A stretch of 64,000 bases of DNA from an uncultured Lachnospiraceae bacterium (GCA_934899185.1 CAKXYI010000006.1:41181-105180), one strand, 5' to 3'; positions 42,835 to 51,442 are shown, counted from the first letter of the stretch. Numbers and translations: made by a program. The notes: generated by a model not told the origin, from the letters alone.

Positions 42835-43380
42835 GATTTGTTAAATTAGGGCGGGACAGATCAACGTGAGCGGGGCGCGAGGAAGGCGGGGCTGGGCTTG
42901 CAAGGGGGGATCATTGGAGCAGATTATGTAAGTCTTTTCAAGAGGAATATTTGCTTGCGGGAAACTGTCTCTTGCACAGCTTCGACAGTTGGCAGGATGT
43001 GTCCGCCTGAGGTAGATATTCAGGGCTCCGTTTATAAGAGATGCTAAGAACTTGCACTATGACATGGAGCAACCGATGGCAACCGACGCAAACGAACATC
43101 CGTGTGCGGTTGCGTCTCGTGTGTACATCCTTGTACACACGTTGCCTACATTTTAACAAGTTCTAAGCATCTCTAATGCACTGCGCATTCATATCTGTCT
43201 CAGGCGAACATCATCCAAGACGGCTGTCTAACTTTGCAAAGACAGTTTCTATAGATAAAAGCAAATGTTCCTCTAAAAAAAGACTACATGTTCTGCGACC
43301 GATCCCCCCTTGCAAGCCCAGCCCCGCCTTCCTCGTGCCCCGCTCACGTTGACAATCAACTTTGCCCGGATTTACAAATC
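42835..43380 (+). ncRNA. Candidate large structured non-coding RNA (long nested foldback)
   Basis: A 546-nt gene-free region that folds on itself. The outer helix 42862-42912 pairs with 43301-43351 over 51 bp with a single G-U. Inside, 42931-42956 pairs with 43259-43285, 43004-43019 with 43191-43206, and 43037-43054 with 43157-43174. The core is a three-way junction closed by GGCAAC (43078) and GTTGCC (43141), holding GACGCAA/TTGCGTC and GTGTGTAC/GTACACAC hairpins. Further short pairs at 42835-42841/43374-43380 extend it. All four substitutions between arms that allow wobble are G-U or U-G on the + strand, and would be A-C on the minus strand. No ORF with a ribosome site and no match to a class I know. 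A fold-back mobile element is the alternative. Confidence 0.65.
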
Positions 43381-43481
43381 GTCCAATTATAAACTTTATT
43401 TAATAAAAAGTTAATATCCAGTTCACCCACTTTTGCCTGAAATTGGATATAATAAGAAAGTAAGTTAGGGGGATTGATAGT

Positions 43482-44381
43482 ATGTCAAGTGCAGCGAAAG
43501 CAGTACGAAAAAAGGCTATGGCATCTGCAAATATGGGGATAGATGCAAAGACCAGGAACAAGGGGAAGAAGATGAATAAGGGGAAATCAAGTATGGAAGA
43601 AAGACAAAGAGAGACAGACGAACAGAATATAGAAGTGCAGGAGACCTATGAAACCGAGACGGTCTCTACTGCATACCAGACCATCGATGGGACGACCGAG
43701 ACGATCGAGGTCTATGAATTGATGGCATCACAGACGACGACCGGGGAAGATATGCGTCATATGGCGGATATCCATGATGAATTCATGCACACCATGGATC
43801 CTATCCTTCGCATGTATAATGCGGCTATGAATGTTACGGAAACCCGCATGAACATCATCAAGGATGAGTTCAAGTACCGTGGACTTCGTTGCCCGATCCA
43901 TCATATTGATACGCGATTAAAGTCTATGAAGAGTATTGTCGGCAAGTTAGAGAAAAAGGATCTGGATCTTTCCTTGAATGTCGCATGCAATAATATTTAT
44001 GATATTGCCGGAGTGCGTGTCGTATGTCCTTACATCAAGGATGTATATCTGATCCGTGACCGTTTGATGGCACAGGACGATGTACATATCATGGAAATCA
44101 AGGACTACATTGCCAATCCGAAAAAGAACGGCTACCGCAGTCTGCACATGATTATCCGCGTGCCGGTCTACTTTATGAATAAGAAGCAGTTCGTACCGGT
44201 CGAGGTACAGATCCGTACCGAGGCGATGGATATGTGGGCAAGTCTGGAACATGATATTAAGTATAAGTCTTTGTATCAGGATATCGGTGTAGATTTTACA
44301 GGTGAGTTATTGGAGTGCAGCAAACTTATCTATCAGGCAGAAGAAAAGATGGAATACATGAATAATGTGCTGGAGGGATAG
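43482..44381 (+). CDS. Small alarmone synthetase (RelA/SpoT-domain GTP pyrophosphokinase)
   Basis: 299-aa (p)ppGpp synthetase lacking HD hydrolase and TGS domains. The synthetase core has YRGLRCPIHHIDTRLKSMKS, NNIYDIAGVRVVCPYIKDVY, NPKKNGYRSLHMII, VEVQIRTEAMDMWASLEHDI and the C-terminal helix. A lysine-rich and acidic N-terminal extension of about 100 residues precedes it and is probably disordered. SAS1/YjbM-like enzymes of this type form tetramers. GGGGGA precedes the ATG. It would raise alarmone levels under stress. Confidence 0.9.
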   Translation: MSSAAKAVRKKAMASANMGIDAKTRNKGKKMNKGKSSMEERQRETDEQNIEVQETYETETVSTAYQTIDGTTETIEVYELMASQTTTGEDMRHMADIHDEFMHTMDPILRMYNAAMNVTETRMNIIKDEFKYRGLRCPIHHIDTRLKSMKSIVGKLEKKDLDLSLNVACNNIYDIAGVRVVCPYIKDVYLIRDRLMAQDDVHIMEIKDYIANPKKNGYRSLHMIIRVPVYFMNKKQFVPVEVQIRTEAMDMWASLEHDIKYKSLYQDIGVDFTGELLECSKLIYQAEEKMEYMNNVLEG

Positions 44382-44435
44382 ATAGAACTCTATATTGACT
44401 GATAATAGATAGGAAAGTGTGAAAAATGTGTGAAA

Positions 44436-44462
44436 TTAGCACTCGCCTCTTGACAGTGCTAA
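44436..44462 (+). promoter_or_regulatory. CIRCE element (HrcA operator)
   Basis: TTAGCACTC, 9 nt, CAGTGCTAA: the CIRCE inverted repeat with one deviation (C for G at the first base of the right arm). It overlaps the -35 of the hsp20 promoter, so HrcA binding would block initiation. Confidence 0.88.
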
Positions 44463-44478
44463 CAAACGGTGATATAAC
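44450..44478 (+). promoter_or_regulatory. Sigma-A promoter of hsp20
   Basis: TTGACA (44450-44455), 17 nt, TATAAC (44473-44478), embedded in CIRCE. The leader to the start codon is about 135 nt. Confidence 0.8.
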
Positions 44479-44618
44479 ATAGTCAGAACAAAGGAAGAGG
44501 GAATAAAAAGAGAACCAGATGTTCCCCGAGTTTCCTTAACAACTTCGTTCCAAAGAAACAAGGTAAACAAGCATGAGGTGTTGCCCGAGGCGGCACGGTA
44601 GAAAAGGAGAGATGACTT

Positions 44619-45065
44619 ATGTTAATGCCTAGTATTTTTGGAGAGAATTTATTTGATGAGTTTGATAACTGGATGGATGCTTCCTTCCATGATGTTGACA
44701 AGGCTTTGTATGGTAAGCATGCGAAGAACATGATGAAGACAGATGTCAAAGAGACAGAGAAAGGATACGAAGTCGATATTGACCTTCCGGGATTTAAGAA
44801 AGATGAAATCCAGTTGGAATTAAATGATGGTTACCTGACCATCAGTGCGGAAAAAGGATTGGATAAAGACGAGGAGGATGAAAAGAAACACTACCTGCGT
44901 CGTGAGCGTTATGCCGGCGGCATGAGCAGAAGTTTCTATATCGGTGAGGGTATCACCGAGGAAGATATTCATGCAAAGTATGAATATGGCATCCTGAAAT
45001 TATCTATTCCGAAGGAGCAGCCAAAGGCAGTTCCGGAGAAACACTTCATTTCCATTGAAGGATGA
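44619..45065 (+). CDS. Hsp20/alpha-crystallin small heat-shock protein
   Basis: 148-aa ATP-independent holdase. The N-terminal arm (MLMPSIFGENLFDEFDNWMD) precedes the alpha-crystallin domain (about 40-135: VDIDLPGFKKDEIQLEL, then GGMSRSFYIGEGI and YEYGILKLSIPK), with a short C-terminal tail in place of a canonical I-x-I. AAAAGGAGAG lies before the ATG. Controlled by a CIRCE-containing promoter; monocistronic with a terminator. Confidence 0.94.
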   Translation: MLMPSIFGENLFDEFDNWMDASFHDVDKALYGKHAKNMMKTDVKETEKGYEVDIDLPGFKKDEIQLELNDGYLTISAEKGLDKDEEDEKKHYLRRERYAGGMSRSFYIGEGITEEDIHAKYEYGILKLSIPKEQPKAVPEKHFISIEG

Positions 45066-45077
45066 TTGGACGATCAA

Positions 45078-45110
45078 GGGTCGGTGCTTTCGGGCACCGG
45101 CTCTTTTTTT
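45078..45110 (+). terminator. Terminator of hsp20
   Basis: Hairpin with CGGTGC / GCACCG core and small loop, followed by CTC and seven T. Confidence 0.85.
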
Positions 45111-45181
45111 CCTTTTGTAACCTTATTTGATCGGGTGTGCTATAATGAAATGAAATGTTTTATGATAGGAGTTAATCACAC

Positions 45182-46048
45182 ATGAAGATCAATGAAAAAT
45201 ATAAGGGGATTTTCTATATTATCCTGGCGGCATTTGGTTTTGCCTTTATGAACTTATTTGTCAAACTGGCGGGAGATCTTCCGGCGATCGAAAAAAGTTT
45301 CTTTCGGAATCTGGTCGCCATCTTTTTTGCTTTTGTTGTCATGAAAAAGGAGCAGATAGCCTTTTCCATTCCCAAAGGCAGCGGCAAGTATATCTTTTTT
45401 CGTTCCCTTTTTGGAACCATCGGTATTTTCGCAAACTTTTATGCGATTGGGAAACTTTATATTGCAGATGCATCCATGCTCAATAAGTTATCTCCCTTCT
45501 TTGCCATTATTTTTTCTTATTTCCTATTAAAAGAAAAGATCAAGCCATACCAGTTGATCTGCGTGATCACGGCATTTATCGGGGCCCTCTTTATCCTGCG
45601 CCCGGGCTTTGACAGCGTTGCAACTTTCCCGGCATTTATTGGCATGATCGGTGGGATGGGTGCAGGACTTGCTTACACTAACGTGCGCCTTGCAACCAAG
45701 CATGGGGCACCGGGACCGCTCATCGTTTTTTGCTTTTCGGTATTTTCCTGTCTGTGTGCGATTCCTTTTATCATCGTTGATCACCAGCCTCTTGCCTGGT
45801 GGCAGTTGGCATCCCTTATAATGGCGGGCCTTTCCGCAACGCTGGGGCAGTTCTCCATCACGGCGGCTTATACCTATGCACCTGCGAGCGAATTATCCGT
45901 CTATGATTATACGCAGATCGTTTTTGCTGCCCTGCTTGGCATTATTTTTCTTGGGGAAGTGCCGGATGTTATCAGTATTCTGGGCTATCTGATCATCTGC
46001 GGCGCCGGTATTGCAATGTTTTGTATCCGCAAGAAAAAAGAAGCATAA
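45182..46048 (+). CDS. EamA/DMT family transporter
   Basis: 288-aa drug/metabolite transporter with ten predicted spans arranged as two EamA repeats. The first ends near LKEKIKPYQLICVITAFIGA; the second has QFSITAAYTYAPASELSVYD and LGEVPDVISILGYLIICGAG. The substrate is unknown. The arginase-like gene starts 10 nt downstream, so the two may form an export/degradation unit, but this is only positional. Confidence 0.88.
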   Translation: MKINEKYKGIFYIILAAFGFAFMNLFVKLAGDLPAIEKSFFRNLVAIFFAFVVMKKEQIAFSIPKGSGKYIFFRSLFGTIGIFANFYAIGKLYIADASMLNKLSPFFAIIFSYFLLKEKIKPYQLICVITAFIGALFILRPGFDSVATFPAFIGMIGGMGAGLAYTNVRLATKHGAPGPLIVFCFSVFSCLCAIPFIIVDHQPLAWWQLASLIMAGLSATLGQFSITAAYTYAPASELSVYDYTQIVFAALLGIIFLGEVPDVISILGYLIICGAGIAMFCIRKKKEA

Positions 46049-46058
46049 GAGGGTAGAT

Positions 46059-46874
46059 ATGAAAAAAAATATGGTTGTCATGCATATGTCTGGGGCATAT
46101 GCCGAGCAGATATTTTATAAAGAAAAGCAAGAGGGCTGGCAAATATGTCAGATCGACTGTCAGGATATCGAGGGGACAAATTGTTACTGCGATGATGCGG
46201 CAAAAGAAAGCCTGCGTGAGAGGGTAAGACCTTATTCTTATGAGGGCATACATTTTCTGGATTCCGGAAATTACCACTATCTGTCCCTGCTCTGGCTGGA
46301 AAAGATAAAAGAGCCGTTTTCCTTGATCTTATTTGACCATCACCCGGACTTACAGGCACCGTCCTGGGGCAGGATCACCTCCTGCGGCGGCTGGGTAAGG
46401 GAAGCACTTCTGACCAATGAAAATCTGCAAAGGGTATATCTTGTGGGCGTGGATACCCATCTGATCGAAGATGTACGCGCAGAAGATGAGGCGTGTGATG
46501 AAGCAGGAATGCAAACGTTTGATACGATAGGAAATGCCACGACAGGAAATATCATGTCTGCAAAGGAATTGTGGGAAAAGATCCAGATCGGCATGCCGGA
46601 TTTTTTACAGGAAAGGCATCCCATCTATGTCTCTTTTGACAAGGATGTTTTGCGTGAAGAAGATGCTGTCTGTGACTGGGATCAGGGAGATATGACTCTG
46701 GATGAGGCGGTGGACAATTTACACGAGATCAGGGAAAAAGCAGAAAAAATCCTTGGAATGGATATCTGTGGAGAGGATGCGCGCTGGAAGCAGACTCAGG
46801 AGGCAAGTAGTTGTCAGATCAATGACCGGTGCAACCGGAGACTTGTGGAAACGCTTGATCCTGCTGGAATCTAA
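46059..46874 (+). CDS. Arginase/ureohydrolase-family protein
   Basis: 271-aa protein with a shortened ureohydrolase fold. Metal-site motifs are partly present: LILFDHHPDLQ (D-x-H-x-D region) and VSFDKDVLREED, in place of the classical SxDxDxxDP. A GGWVREAL segment and a Gly-Val-Asp (VYLVGVDTH) strand also fit. Divergence at the second metal motif makes the substrate uncertain; agmatinase, formiminoglutamase or a regulatory homologue are all possible. GAGGG precedes ATG 46059. Confidence 0.75.
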   Translation: MKKNMVVMHMSGAYAEQIFYKEKQEGWQICQIDCQDIEGTNCYCDDAAKESLRERVRPYSYEGIHFLDSGNYHYLSLLWLEKIKEPFSLILFDHHPDLQAPSWGRITSCGGWVREALLTNENLQRVYLVGVDTHLIEDVRAEDEACDEAGMQTFDTIGNATTGNIMSAKELWEKIQIGMPDFLQERHPIYVSFDKDVLREEDAVCDWDQGDMTLDEAVDNLHEIREKAEKILGMDICGEDARWKQTQEASSCQINDRCNRRLVETLDPAGI

Positions 46875-46984
46875 GCACTTTTATCTGACGCGGAACACAA
46901 AAGAATGTGCCGAATCGCATGCTCGTGCCGACACAAAAAAGAAAGTGATGCAACGCACACATCACTTTCAAGTAAGGGGGAGTT

Positions 46985-47089
46985 ATGAAAAAGTTATGTT
47001 CTTGTCTTTCGACATTATTTATATTACAGGTCAGATGTGACGAAACTGTGTTGCCTTTATTAAAGAAATATGAAGAATTTCAGAAATAA
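46985..47089 (+). CDS. Possible 34-aa small protein
   Basis: Reads MKKLCSCLSTLFILQVRC, then DETVLPLLKKYEEFQK. A GGGGGAG ribosome site lies just before the ATG, and the N-terminus is basic and hydrophobic. It sits in the 555-nt gap upstream of glmS, between a 10-bp hairpin (GAAAGTGATG/CATCACTTTC) and the glmS promoter. No family recognised; could be chance. Confidence 0.3.
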   Translation: MKKLCSCLSTLFILQVRCDETVLPLLKKYEEFQK

Positions 47090-47138
47090 AATTTATAGTT
47101 CTCATATGCTGATAGCAGGCATATAAAAGAGGTACAGT

Positions 47139-47167
47139 TTGACAATTCTTAGGAAGCAGTATATAAT
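47139..47167 (+). promoter_or_regulatory. Consensus sigma-A promoter of glmS
   Basis: TTGACA (47139-47144), 17 nt, TATAAT (47162-47167), both perfect. The ribozyme cleavage site would lie about 53 nt downstream of the transcript start. Confidence 0.85.
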
Positions 47168-47226
47168 CTCACGGAGAACTTTGACAAGTGAATAATTGAT
47201 AATATGTGACACATTGTCCTCATTTT

Positions 47227-47361
47227 AGCGCCAGGACCTATGAATTGGTCGACGAGGAGAAGGGTTATCGAAAATTCGGCGGATGCCCTTCCGTAGATCT
47301 CAATGCGATATATATTGGCAAATATGTGGGTAACTACAAAACAAATCCAATGTAATGAGAA
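47227..47361 (+). ncRNA. glmS ribozyme (glucosamine-6-phosphate activated)
   Basis: Conserved core visible in order: AGCGCC at the cleavage site (cleavage between 47227 and 47228), GACGAGGAGAAGGGTTATCG, TTCGGCGGATGCCCTTCC, then a helix region (CAATGCGATATATATTGG) and AACAAATCCAATG. It matches the glmS catalytic riboswitch and lies upstream of glmS; glucosamine-6-phosphate would trigger self-cleavage and mRNA decay. Confidence 0.93.
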
Positions 47362-47374
47362 TAAGAAAAATAAT

Positions 47375-47403
47375 AGCAGTCAGATGGATCATCCGGCTGC
47401 TTT
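47375..47403 (+). other. Hairpin between glmS ribozyme and glmS start
   Basis: AGCAGTCAGATG pairs with CATCCGGCTGCT around a 3-nt loop, followed only by TTTG. Too few T for a confident terminator; may stabilise the cleaved mRNA 5' region. Confidence 0.4.
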
Positions 47404-47429
47404 GTATAGAAAGAATGAGGATTTAAAAT

Positions 47430-49250
47430 ATGTGTGGAATCATAGGATTTATTGGAAATGATGCTTTAAATGGCATTTTAAACGGGCTGGAACTGTTGGA
47501 ATACAGAGGTTATGACAGTGCGGGATTTGCTATCCGAAGAGCGGGCGAGGGTCTGCCGGAGATTCACAAATGCCAGGGACGCGTCAAAGATCTGCGGGAG
47601 ATTTCTCCGAAAACCGGCGATTATACCTGTGGCATCGGTCATACAAGATGGGCGACTCACGGTGGCGTGTCTGATACGAATGCACATCCACATCGTGTGG
47701 GAAAAGTAACGCTGGTTCACAATGGGATTGTGGAAAATTACAAGGAACTGAGTGAAGAGTATGAGGTGGAAGACCAGTTGGTATCGGAGACGGATACCGA
47801 GGTGGTAGCGGCTCTATTGAACAAGTTTTACAAGGGAGATCCGAACGAAGCCATCCGTAGAACGGTCAAGAAATTAAAGGGCACCTATGCCTTAGTAGTG
47901 ATGTTTGACGATATACCGGATACCATTTATGCGACCAGAAATGTAAGTCCAATCGTTGTGGCAAAGAATGAGGAACTGACCATTCTGGCATCCGATCCGG
48001 CAGCCTTATATGAGTATTCCAAGGAGTTTTTTGTCTTGGATGAAAAGTGTATCTTAAAGGCAACCAAGGCGCAGGTTTCTGTTGTTGATTTTAATGGGCA
48101 GGAAGTGCAGCCGACAATGCAGATCGTTGACTGGGATGCAGGAAATACCGGCAAGCAGGGCTATGCTTATTATATGGAAAAAGAGATCAACGAGCAGCCG
48201 GAGGCTTTGAAGCGGATCCTGACAAACTATCTTGTAGATGGTAGTATCGATCTTGGCTACGAAGGGACTGTGGATGAAATGCTGACCTCTTTTAACCGCG
48301 TTTGCATTGTAGCATGCGGAACCGCCTTGCATGCAGGCATGATGGGTGCCCATCTGTTTCGGAAATGGCTGGGTATTCCGGTCGAGACAGAGATGGCATC
48401 GGAATTTATTTATTCTGACACCGTTCTGGATAAGGAAACATTGTTTATTGCAGTATCCCAGTCCGGCGAGACCATCGATACCATGGAAGCATTAAAGAAA
48501 GCGAAAAAAGAAGGCGCCGCCTGTCTGGCAGTCTTAAATGTCAGAGGTTCGTCCATTTCCCGTATCGCAGATTATACGCTTTATACCGATGCAGGTCCTG
48601 AGATCGCGGTTGCCAGCACAAAGGCATACACGACCCAGTTGATGATCTTTTATCTATTGGTATTGCGTTGTGCATCTTTGCGGGGTAGGATGACAGAGGC
48701 GGATTTGGAACATGCACTAGAAAATCTCAGAAGAGTGCCGGATGCCATTACCCAGGTCATTGCCATCAAAGACGACATCCATCGTCAGGCTAAGGAAGTG
48801 ATCATGGCGAGCGACCTCTTTATGATCGGTCGTGGCATGGATTATCTGGTTCTGTTGGAGGGAGCCTTAAAACTCAAGGAAATCTCTTACATCCATTCCG
48901 AGGCATATGCTGCCGGCGAATTGAAGCACGGACCGATCGCCCTGATCACAGACGGCACCCCGGTCATTGCAGCAGCGACCCAAACAAAACTGATCTCCAA
49001 GGAACTTTCCAATGTAAAAGAGATCAAGGCAAGAGGCGCCAATGTCGTGCTTCTGACAAAGGAAGAACTGAAAGCGGACTTTGCTCAGAGCGGTGAGTAT
49101 CATGTCATCGGTCTGCCAAATCTGGACGACGAATATATGTCATTCCCGGAGATTGTTGCTTTGCAACTCTACTCCTACTATGTGTCAGCAGATAAGGGGC
49201 TGGACGTAGATAAGCCAAGAAACTTGGCAAAAGTTGTAACTGTAGAATAA
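47430..49250 (+). CDS. glmS: Glutamine--fructose-6-phosphate aminotransferase (isomerizing)
   Basis: 606-aa enzyme making glucosamine-6-phosphate for peptidoglycan. N-terminal Ntn glutaminase begins MCGIIGFIG with Cys2 as nucleophile, followed by RGYDSAGF and GHTRWATHG. Two SIS isomerase domains follow (VACGTALHAG, SQSGETIDTM, ASTKAYTTQ), and the C-terminus is the usual DKPRNLAKVVTVE. Regulated by the upstream ribozyme. Confidence 0.98.
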   Translation: MCGIIGFIGNDALNGILNGLELLEYRGYDSAGFAIRRAGEGLPEIHKCQGRVKDLREISPKTGDYTCGIGHTRWATHGGVSDTNAHPHRVGKVTLVHNGIVENYKELSEEYEVEDQLVSETDTEVVAALLNKFYKGDPNEAIRRTVKKLKGTYALVVMFDDIPDTIYATRNVSPIVVAKNEELTILASDPAALYEYSKEFFVLDEKCILKATKAQVSVVDFNGQEVQPTMQIVDWDAGNTGKQGYAYYMEKEINEQPEALKRILTNYLVDGSIDLGYEGTVDEMLTSFNRVCIVACGTALHAGMMGAHLFRKWLGIPVETEMASEFIYSDTVLDKETLFIAVSQSGETIDTMEALKKAKKEGAACLAVLNVRGSSISRIADYTLYTDAGPEIAVASTKAYTTQLMIFYLLVLRCASLRGRMTEADLEHALENLRRVPDAITQVIAIKDDIHRQAKEVIMASDLFMIGRGMDYLVLLEGALKLKEISYIHSEAYAAGELKHGPIALITDGTPVIAAATQTKLISKELSNVKEIKARGANVVLLTKEELKADFAQSGEYHVIGLPNLDDEYMSFPEIVALQLYSYYVSADKGLDVDKPRNLAKVVTVE

Positions 49251-49300
49251 AAAAGAAAAAAATAAGGACAATGTCATATTATCAGCACAGGTCAAAAATG

Positions 49301-49333
49301 GGGAAAGCAGGTATATCTGCTTTCTCTTTTTTT
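49301..49333 (+). terminator. Terminator of glmS
   Basis: GAAAGCAG pairs with CTGCTTTC (6-nt loop) followed by CTC and seven T. Confidence 0.88.
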
Positions 49334-49378
49334 ATGCAAGTATCAATTATTTAATAAGTTTAAAAAATATACTTGCAT
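49334..49378 (+). promoter_or_regulatory. Inverted-repeat operator candidate of the sulfoquinovose cluster
   Basis: ATGCAAGTAT (49334-49343) and its perfect inverse ATACTTGCAT (49369-49378) are 25 bp apart. The right arm contains the promoter -35. Candidate binding site for the ROK regulator at the end of the cluster, or for another regulator. Confidence 0.5.
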
Positions 49379-49401
49379 TTTACTGACCTAGGCCCTATAA
49401 T
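49373..49401 (+). promoter_or_regulatory. Sigma-A promoter of the sulfoquinovose cluster
   Basis: TTGCAT (49373-49378), 17 nt, TATAAT (49396-49401); about 66 nt before the first start codon. Confidence 0.75.
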
Positions 49402-49467
49402 TAGTTAAAAGAATTAAATAATTAAAGCGAGGGGGTTTTTACAATAAGAATTGAAGAGATTTTAAAA

Positions 49468-51417
49468 ATGGAAGTAAGCATTGGTTCCGGGGAAAATCAG
49501 TTTTCCATGTCCAGAGGAAGTTTCAAGTATAAACAGAAGATTTCCGGAAAAAGAAAACTGACTTTACAGAATCAGGAGAAGACCGAGGATGGCTATCTTT
49601 TGACCTATGTAGATCCGAAAGGAAGCAGTGCCAAAGAGCAGGTACATCAGTTTGCCGTAAGCCAGCAGGGCTCACAGATCCGGCTGGCTTATGTGGGAGA
49701 GGAAAAGCCGGGAGTCAATCGCTACTGGCTGACCTTTGCGACCAATCCAAAGGAGCATATCTACGGTTGCGGGGAGACCTATTCGGAACTGGATCTGAAG
49801 GGACAGAAGGTGCGTATCTGGGTGGCAGAGCACCAGAACACCGGACGTATTTCCAAAAAGATCATTAAGGAAAAGTTGCTGGGCAAGCACCCGGACAAGA
49901 AACTTTCCTTTGACAAATACGAATCCTACTATGCACAGCCAACCTTTGTTTCCAGTGACAAATACTATGTGCATTGCGATATCAACGCTTATAGTGAGTT
50001 TGATTTTACCGATGCCGGCAAGATCACCTTGTATTTCCAGGAGCCGCCTGTCATCATCACAGACAGTGGTCAGGATTTTGCAGAGGTATCCCGCAAACTG
50101 ACAGGACTCCTTGGCAGACAAAAGGCATTGCCGAATTGGCTGTATGACGGCGTGATCCTGGGCATTCAGGAGGGAACGGATGTCGTAGATGCCAAGATCA
50201 AAAAGGCAAAGGAAGCAGGCGTTCCTGTGGTGGGTGTCTGGTGTCAGGACTGGTCAGGATGCAGAAGAACCGGCTTCGGTTATCAGGTCATGTGGAACTG
50301 GGAGTGGGATCAGGAACTTTATCCGGGACTGGATAAAAAGATCGCAGAATGGAAAGAAGAAGGTGTCCGTTTCTTAGGCTACATCAATCCATTCATTGCC
50401 ATTGAAAAGGATTTATACGCATATGCATCCGAGCATGGCTATTGTGTCAAAGACCGTGAGGGCAAGGATTATCTGGTGACCATTACGACTTTCCCGGCAG
50501 CCATGGTTGATTTTACCAATCCGGAGGCTTATGCGTGGTACAAGGGGCTGATCAAGGAAAATATGATCGGACTTGGCATGGGTGGCTGGATGGCGGATTT
50601 TGGTGAGTATCTGCCGATCGATGCTGTGCTTTACAGTGGAGAGGATCCGGCGATCATCCATAACCAGTGGCCGGCGATCTGGGCAAAGATGAATCAGGAA
50701 GCCGTCGCAGAATGCGGTAAGGAAGGTCAGGTATTTTTCTTTACCAGAGCAGGACATACCGGCACGATCGCACATTCCCATATGATGTGGACGGGCGATC
50801 AGCATGTGGATTGGTCTATCGACGATGGACTGCCGGCAGTGATCCCGGCGACCTTATCCCTTGCTATGAGCGGTTACGGCATCGCCCATTCGGATGTCGG
50901 CGGTTATACCACCATCATGCATATGCGGCGCAGTAAGGAATTGCTCTTGCGCTGGGAGGAGATGAATGTATTTTCACCGCTTTTCCGTACCCATGAAGGC
51001 AATCAGCCAGTCAACAACGTACAGTTTGATGACGACGAGGAACTGCTGGCACAACTTGCCAAGTGCGGCAGGATGCACGTTGCCCTAAAAGATTATCTCA
51101 AGGGGCTGGTGGATGAGGAGATCAGCGATGGTACACCGGTCATGCGGCCGCTTTTTTATCATTATGATGAGGCGGAAGCCTACACTGAAAAGACAGAGTA
51201 TCTTTTAGGCAGGGATCTTCTGGTGGCACCGGTCTATGAGGAAGGCGCAAAGAGCCGCAAGATCTATTTCCCAAAAGACGTATGGGTCAATATTTTTGAC
51301 GGCAAGGAATATGCAGGCGGACATATGAGCGTGGAAGCACCGATCGGAAAACCACCGGTATTTGTTAGAAAAGACAGTAAAGACTACCAGGCACTCATGC
51401 AGGTAGCCAAAGTATAG
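49468..51417 (+). CDS. sftG: GH31 sulfoquinovosidase (YihQ-like)
   Basis: 649-aa retaining alpha-glycosidase releasing sulfoquinovose from its glycosides (plant sulfolipid headgroup). By comparison with remembered E. coli YihQ, the nucleophile is Asp377 (GGWMADFGEYLP) and acid/base Asp444 (MWTGDQHVDWS). The substrate pocket has Gln234, Gln260, Trp276 and Tyr480, matching YihQ Gln262, Gln288, Trp304 and Tyr508. The position of sulfonate-binding Arg301 reads Gln273 (GYQVMWNW), an odd change. Cytosolic, no signal peptide. The ATG has only a moderate ribosome site; a GAGGGGG lies 8 nt before an in-frame ATA codon eight codons upstream, so the N-terminus is uncertain. Heads the SQ operon. Confidence 0.88.
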   Translation: MEVSIGSGENQFSMSRGSFKYKQKISGKRKLTLQNQEKTEDGYLLTYVDPKGSSAKEQVHQFAVSQQGSQIRLAYVGEEKPGVNRYWLTFATNPKEHIYGCGETYSELDLKGQKVRIWVAEHQNTGRISKKIIKEKLLGKHPDKKLSFDKYESYYAQPTFVSSDKYYVHCDINAYSEFDFTDAGKITLYFQEPPVIITDSGQDFAEVSRKLTGLLGRQKALPNWLYDGVILGIQEGTDVVDAKIKKAKEAGVPVVGVWCQDWSGCRRTGFGYQVMWNWEWDQELYPGLDKKIAEWKEEGVRFLGYINPFIAIEKDLYAYASEHGYCVKDREGKDYLVTITTFPAAMVDFTNPEAYAWYKGLIKENMIGLGMGGWMADFGEYLPIDAVLYSGEDPAIIHNQWPAIWAKMNQEAVAECGKEGQVFFFTRAGHTGTIAHSHMMWTGDQHVDWSIDDGLPAVIPATLSLAMSGYGIAHSDVGGYTTIMHMRRSKELLLRWEEMNVFSPLFRTHEGNQPVNNVQFDDDEELLAQLAKCGRMHVALKDYLKGLVDEEISDGTPVMRPLFYHYDEAEAYTEKTEYLLGRDLLVAPVYEEGAKSRKIYFPKDVWVNIFDGKEYAGGHMSVEAPIGKPPVFVRKDSKDYQALMQVAKV

Positions 51418-51442
51418 AATTTATAAAAAGGAGATTACGACA

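Noticed and set aside
46951..46980. Terminator after the arginase-like gene
   Set aside because: The GAAAGTGATG/CATCACTTTC hairpin lacks T-rich sequence on the + strand; T-rich sequence exists only on the minus strand, where no gene leads into it.
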